Assembly (NCBI GenBank): GCA_023450535.1
Contig: JAEXGX010000161.1
Span: forward strand, 1 to 9,298
Direction: 5' to 3'
Length of the DNA stretch: 9,298 bases
Source of the DNA: Pseudomonadota bacterium
Lineage (GTDB): Bacteria > Desulfobacterota > Desulfovibrionia > Desulfovibrionales > Desulfovibrionaceae
Positions within the stretch are counted from its first letter, which is position 1, and every line of letters begins with the position of its first letter. The translations under genes and the position numbers were made by a program. The notes under the pieces are model-generated. The model ran no database searches. It had not been told where the DNA came from and saw only the letters and a list, made by a program, of their open reading frames with translations. Below, piece by piece: positions 8,086 through 9,298 of the stretch.

Positions 8086-8202
8086 CACAAAACAGAAAAC
8101 GCGTGGTTTTTCGGGGTGCTGCCCCGTGCCCCGCCGGGGGGAATAATTCCCCCCGATCCCCCTAAACATATTGGAACTATCCGAAATAGTGTCAACACGC
8201 CC
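8075..8202. mobile_element. 128-bp MITE-like palindromic element, copy B of the repeat
   Basis: Perfect 14-bp terminal inverted repeats, GGGCGTGTTGACAC (8075-8088) and GTGTCAACACGCCC (8189-8202), enclose a core with two hairpins: GGGG-TGCTG-CCCC (8113-8125) and an 8-bp stem GGGGGGAA, loop TAA, TTCCCCCC (8136-8154). The core matches 1136-1184. There is no coding capacity and no obvious target duplication. The left end starts at the last base of the restored corA stop codon. The shape suits a non-autonomous transposon remnant or a structured intergenic repeat. Confidence 0.65.
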
Positions 8203-8259
8203 CAGGAGTGTTCACACCAGAGCGATTTCATTTTGAAACTGCCCGGTATCAGAATATCA

Positions 8260-8359
8260 CGCGCATATACAGCAAGCGCCTGAGCATGTTCCCACAATAA
8301 ATTACAGGGGAAACATGCTCAGGCGCTCGTTCTGCGATCTTCTCGGCACCATATGCGCG
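8260..8359. repeat. Nested inverted repeat downstream of the coiled-coil gene
   Basis: An inner perfect 16-bp stem pairs AGCGCCTGAGCATGTT (8275-8290) with AACATGCTCAGGCGCT (8312-8327). CCC/GGG pairing extends it inward past one bulged A. An outer 9-bp pair, CGCGCATAT (8260-8268) with ATATGCGCG (8351-8359), frames it. No T run follows on either strand, so it is not a standard intrinsic terminator, though it may end or stabilise the transcript of the gene that stops at 8374. Confidence 0.7.
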
Positions 8360-8373
8360 GGACATTCTGTTCG

Positions 8374-9298
8374 CTATTCGCTCTGTCCCAACTCCGCAAA
8401 CATGGCGCTCATCTCTTCTCTGATAACGCGAGCTGCTGCTTCCGCCGCAGCCTTCTCACTGGTGCTTTCCTGTTTTTCAAGACGATTTTCCAGTGCTATG
8501 ATGCGATTTTCAAAATTGACGAGTTCGTTGACCATACCTTCCACATAGGGCGGCGTGTTACTTTCGCTCATCAGTTCTCGTGTCACAACCGCCTGTATTG
8601 CCTCTTCATCCGGTTCCGCTCCGGCCTTTTCTGAAGTCAGGGCCTGTCTCAGTTCTTCCAGACGGGAATCAACCGCATCCAGGCGTTCTGTCAGCGCGAC
8701 AACATAAGAAGGAGTGTTGTTTCCGTTCATTAACTCCCGCACGACAACCGCCTGTATTGCCTCTTCATCCGGTTCCGCTCCGACCTTTTCCGAAGCCAAG
8801 GCCTGCCCCAGCTCTTCCAGGCAGGAATCAACCGCATCCAGACGTTCCGTCAAGGCAACCACGCAAGGCGGCATGTTGTCTTCGCTCATCAGTTCTTGTG
8901 CGACAACTGCCCGTATCGCGTCTTTATCCGGCTCCATTCCGCTCTTTTCCGAAGCCAAGGCCTGCCCCAGCTCTTCCAGGCGGGAATCAACCGCGTCCAG
9001 ACGTTCTGCCAAGGTGGAAATAAAGGAAGTTTTTTCCTGTTCCTCACGCAAACGGGCTTCCAACTCTGTCATACGTGCCCCGGCATCGGCAAGAGCGGCT
9101 TCACACGTCGCTTTTAGCGCCGCGAGTTCCCGGGCTAATCTGTCAAAATTCAGCTCATCGCTTTTTTGAATAAACGGCTCTCTCTTTTCCCCGGGCACAA
9201 CAGGGTTTTTACCCAGATCTGAAAAAATTTTTTTCATTTCTTCGGGACCCCCGGCAGGAACTGCGCGCTGCATTTCTCCCGCAGATTCAGGAGATCCC
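8374..9298 (-). CDS. Repetitive coiled-coil protein, function unknown, open to the right edge
   Basis: I do not recognise this acidic, alanine- and glutamate-rich protein. From the first visible ATG (9273) it has 299 residues, but the frame is open to the window edge without a stop, so the true start may lie outside; GGGAG is only 2 bases from that ATG, a poor distance. Residues about 41-87 form a predicted coiled coil. Residues 88-246 are three 53-residue tandem repeats, each with LxERLDAVDSxLEEL, a linker around EPD, then a helix near QELMS and a short NxPxxV turn. Residues 247-299 look like a degenerate fourth unit (NELVNFENRIIALENRL). No signal peptide, membrane segment or cysteine pattern is visible. 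Such repeats suggest an elongated oligomeric protein, for example a scaffold, adhesion or phage-derived structural protein. This is inference. Confidence 0.75.
   Translation of the reverse strand, partial: GSPESAGEMQRAVPAGGPEEMKKIFSDLGKNPVVPGEKREPFIQKSDELNFDRLARELAALKATCEAALADAGARMTELEARLREEQEKTSFISTLAERLDAVDSRLEELGQALASEKSGMEPDKDAIRAVVAQELMSEDNMPPCVVALTERLDAVDSCLEELGQALASEKVGAEPDEEAIQAVVVRELMNGNNTPSYVVALTERLDAVDSRLEELRQALTSEKAGAEPDEEAIQAVVTRELMSESNTPPYVEGMVNELVNFENRIIALENRLEKQESTSEKAAAEAAARVIREEMSAMFAELGQSE
8536..9012 (-). repeat. Three tandem 159-bp repeats inside the coiled-coil gene
   Basis: The units at 8854-9012, 8695-8853 and 8536-8694 follow each other without gaps and are each 53 codons long. 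The word ACCGCATCCAG, or a one-base variant, recurs at intervals of exactly 159 bases (8672, 8831, 8990). The DNA similarity is high enough to suggest recent duplication, so the copy number may vary between strains. Confidence 0.9.

Noticed and set aside
8536..9012. CRISPR-like array
   Set aside because: The repeats are 159 bases, contiguous, in frame and coding; there are no spacers.

Overview
The window reads as a chromosomal segment of a Desulfovibrio-like bacterium (Desulfovibrionaceae). This rests on gene content and style: separate ilvB, ilvN and ilvC genes next to a YdcH/DUF465 gene and yggT, a zinc-ribbon protein of a type I associate with Deltaproteobacteria, and G/C-rich palindromic intergenic repeats. 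The taxon is an inference, not a search result.

Layout from left to right. Positions 1-963 (minus) hold the first 321 codons of lysA, which runs off the left edge. Positions 964-1384 have no gene; they carry hairpins and one copy of a palindromic repeat. Positions 1385-5060 (minus, transcribed right to left) are the branched-chain amino acid block: ilvB, then ilvN, then ilvC. The three genes do not form a simple uninterrupted operon: an intrinsic terminator sits between ilvB and ilvN, and ilvC has its own good promoter and a leader of about 260 nt. A strong terminator at 5242-5281 separates ilvB from the upstream DUF465 gene (5292-5516). yggT lies at 5649-5948, preceded by about 450 bases with no convincing gene but with a 33-nt direct repeat. 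A zinc-ribbon protein of unknown function is at 6401-6949 (minus). A divergent CorA-family metal transporter gene begins at 7174 (plus) and carries a one-base frameshift near its 3' end. Positions 8075-8202 are a 128-bp element bounded by perfect 14-bp inverted repeats; its core is related to the repeat at 1136-1184. A second, nested palindrome is at 8260-8359. Positions 8374-9298 (minus) encode a coiled-coil protein built on three 53-residue tandem repeats, open to the right edge.

How the genes work together: IlvB and IlvN are the catalytic and regulatory subunits of acetolactate synthase, and IlvC performs the next step towards valine, isoleucine and leucine. LysA makes lysine from meso-diaminopimelate, so the left half is an amino-acid synthesis neighbourhood. 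The right half is a mix of membrane, metal-transport and unknown proteins with no evident shared pathway.

I see no CRISPR array, tRNA, rRNA, transposase, phage or defence gene. The most unusual signals are the palindromic repeat family with compensatory changes between its two copies, the frameshifted corA abutting one of these elements, the 159-bp in-gene repeat, and the duplicated 33-nt segment upstream of yggT.
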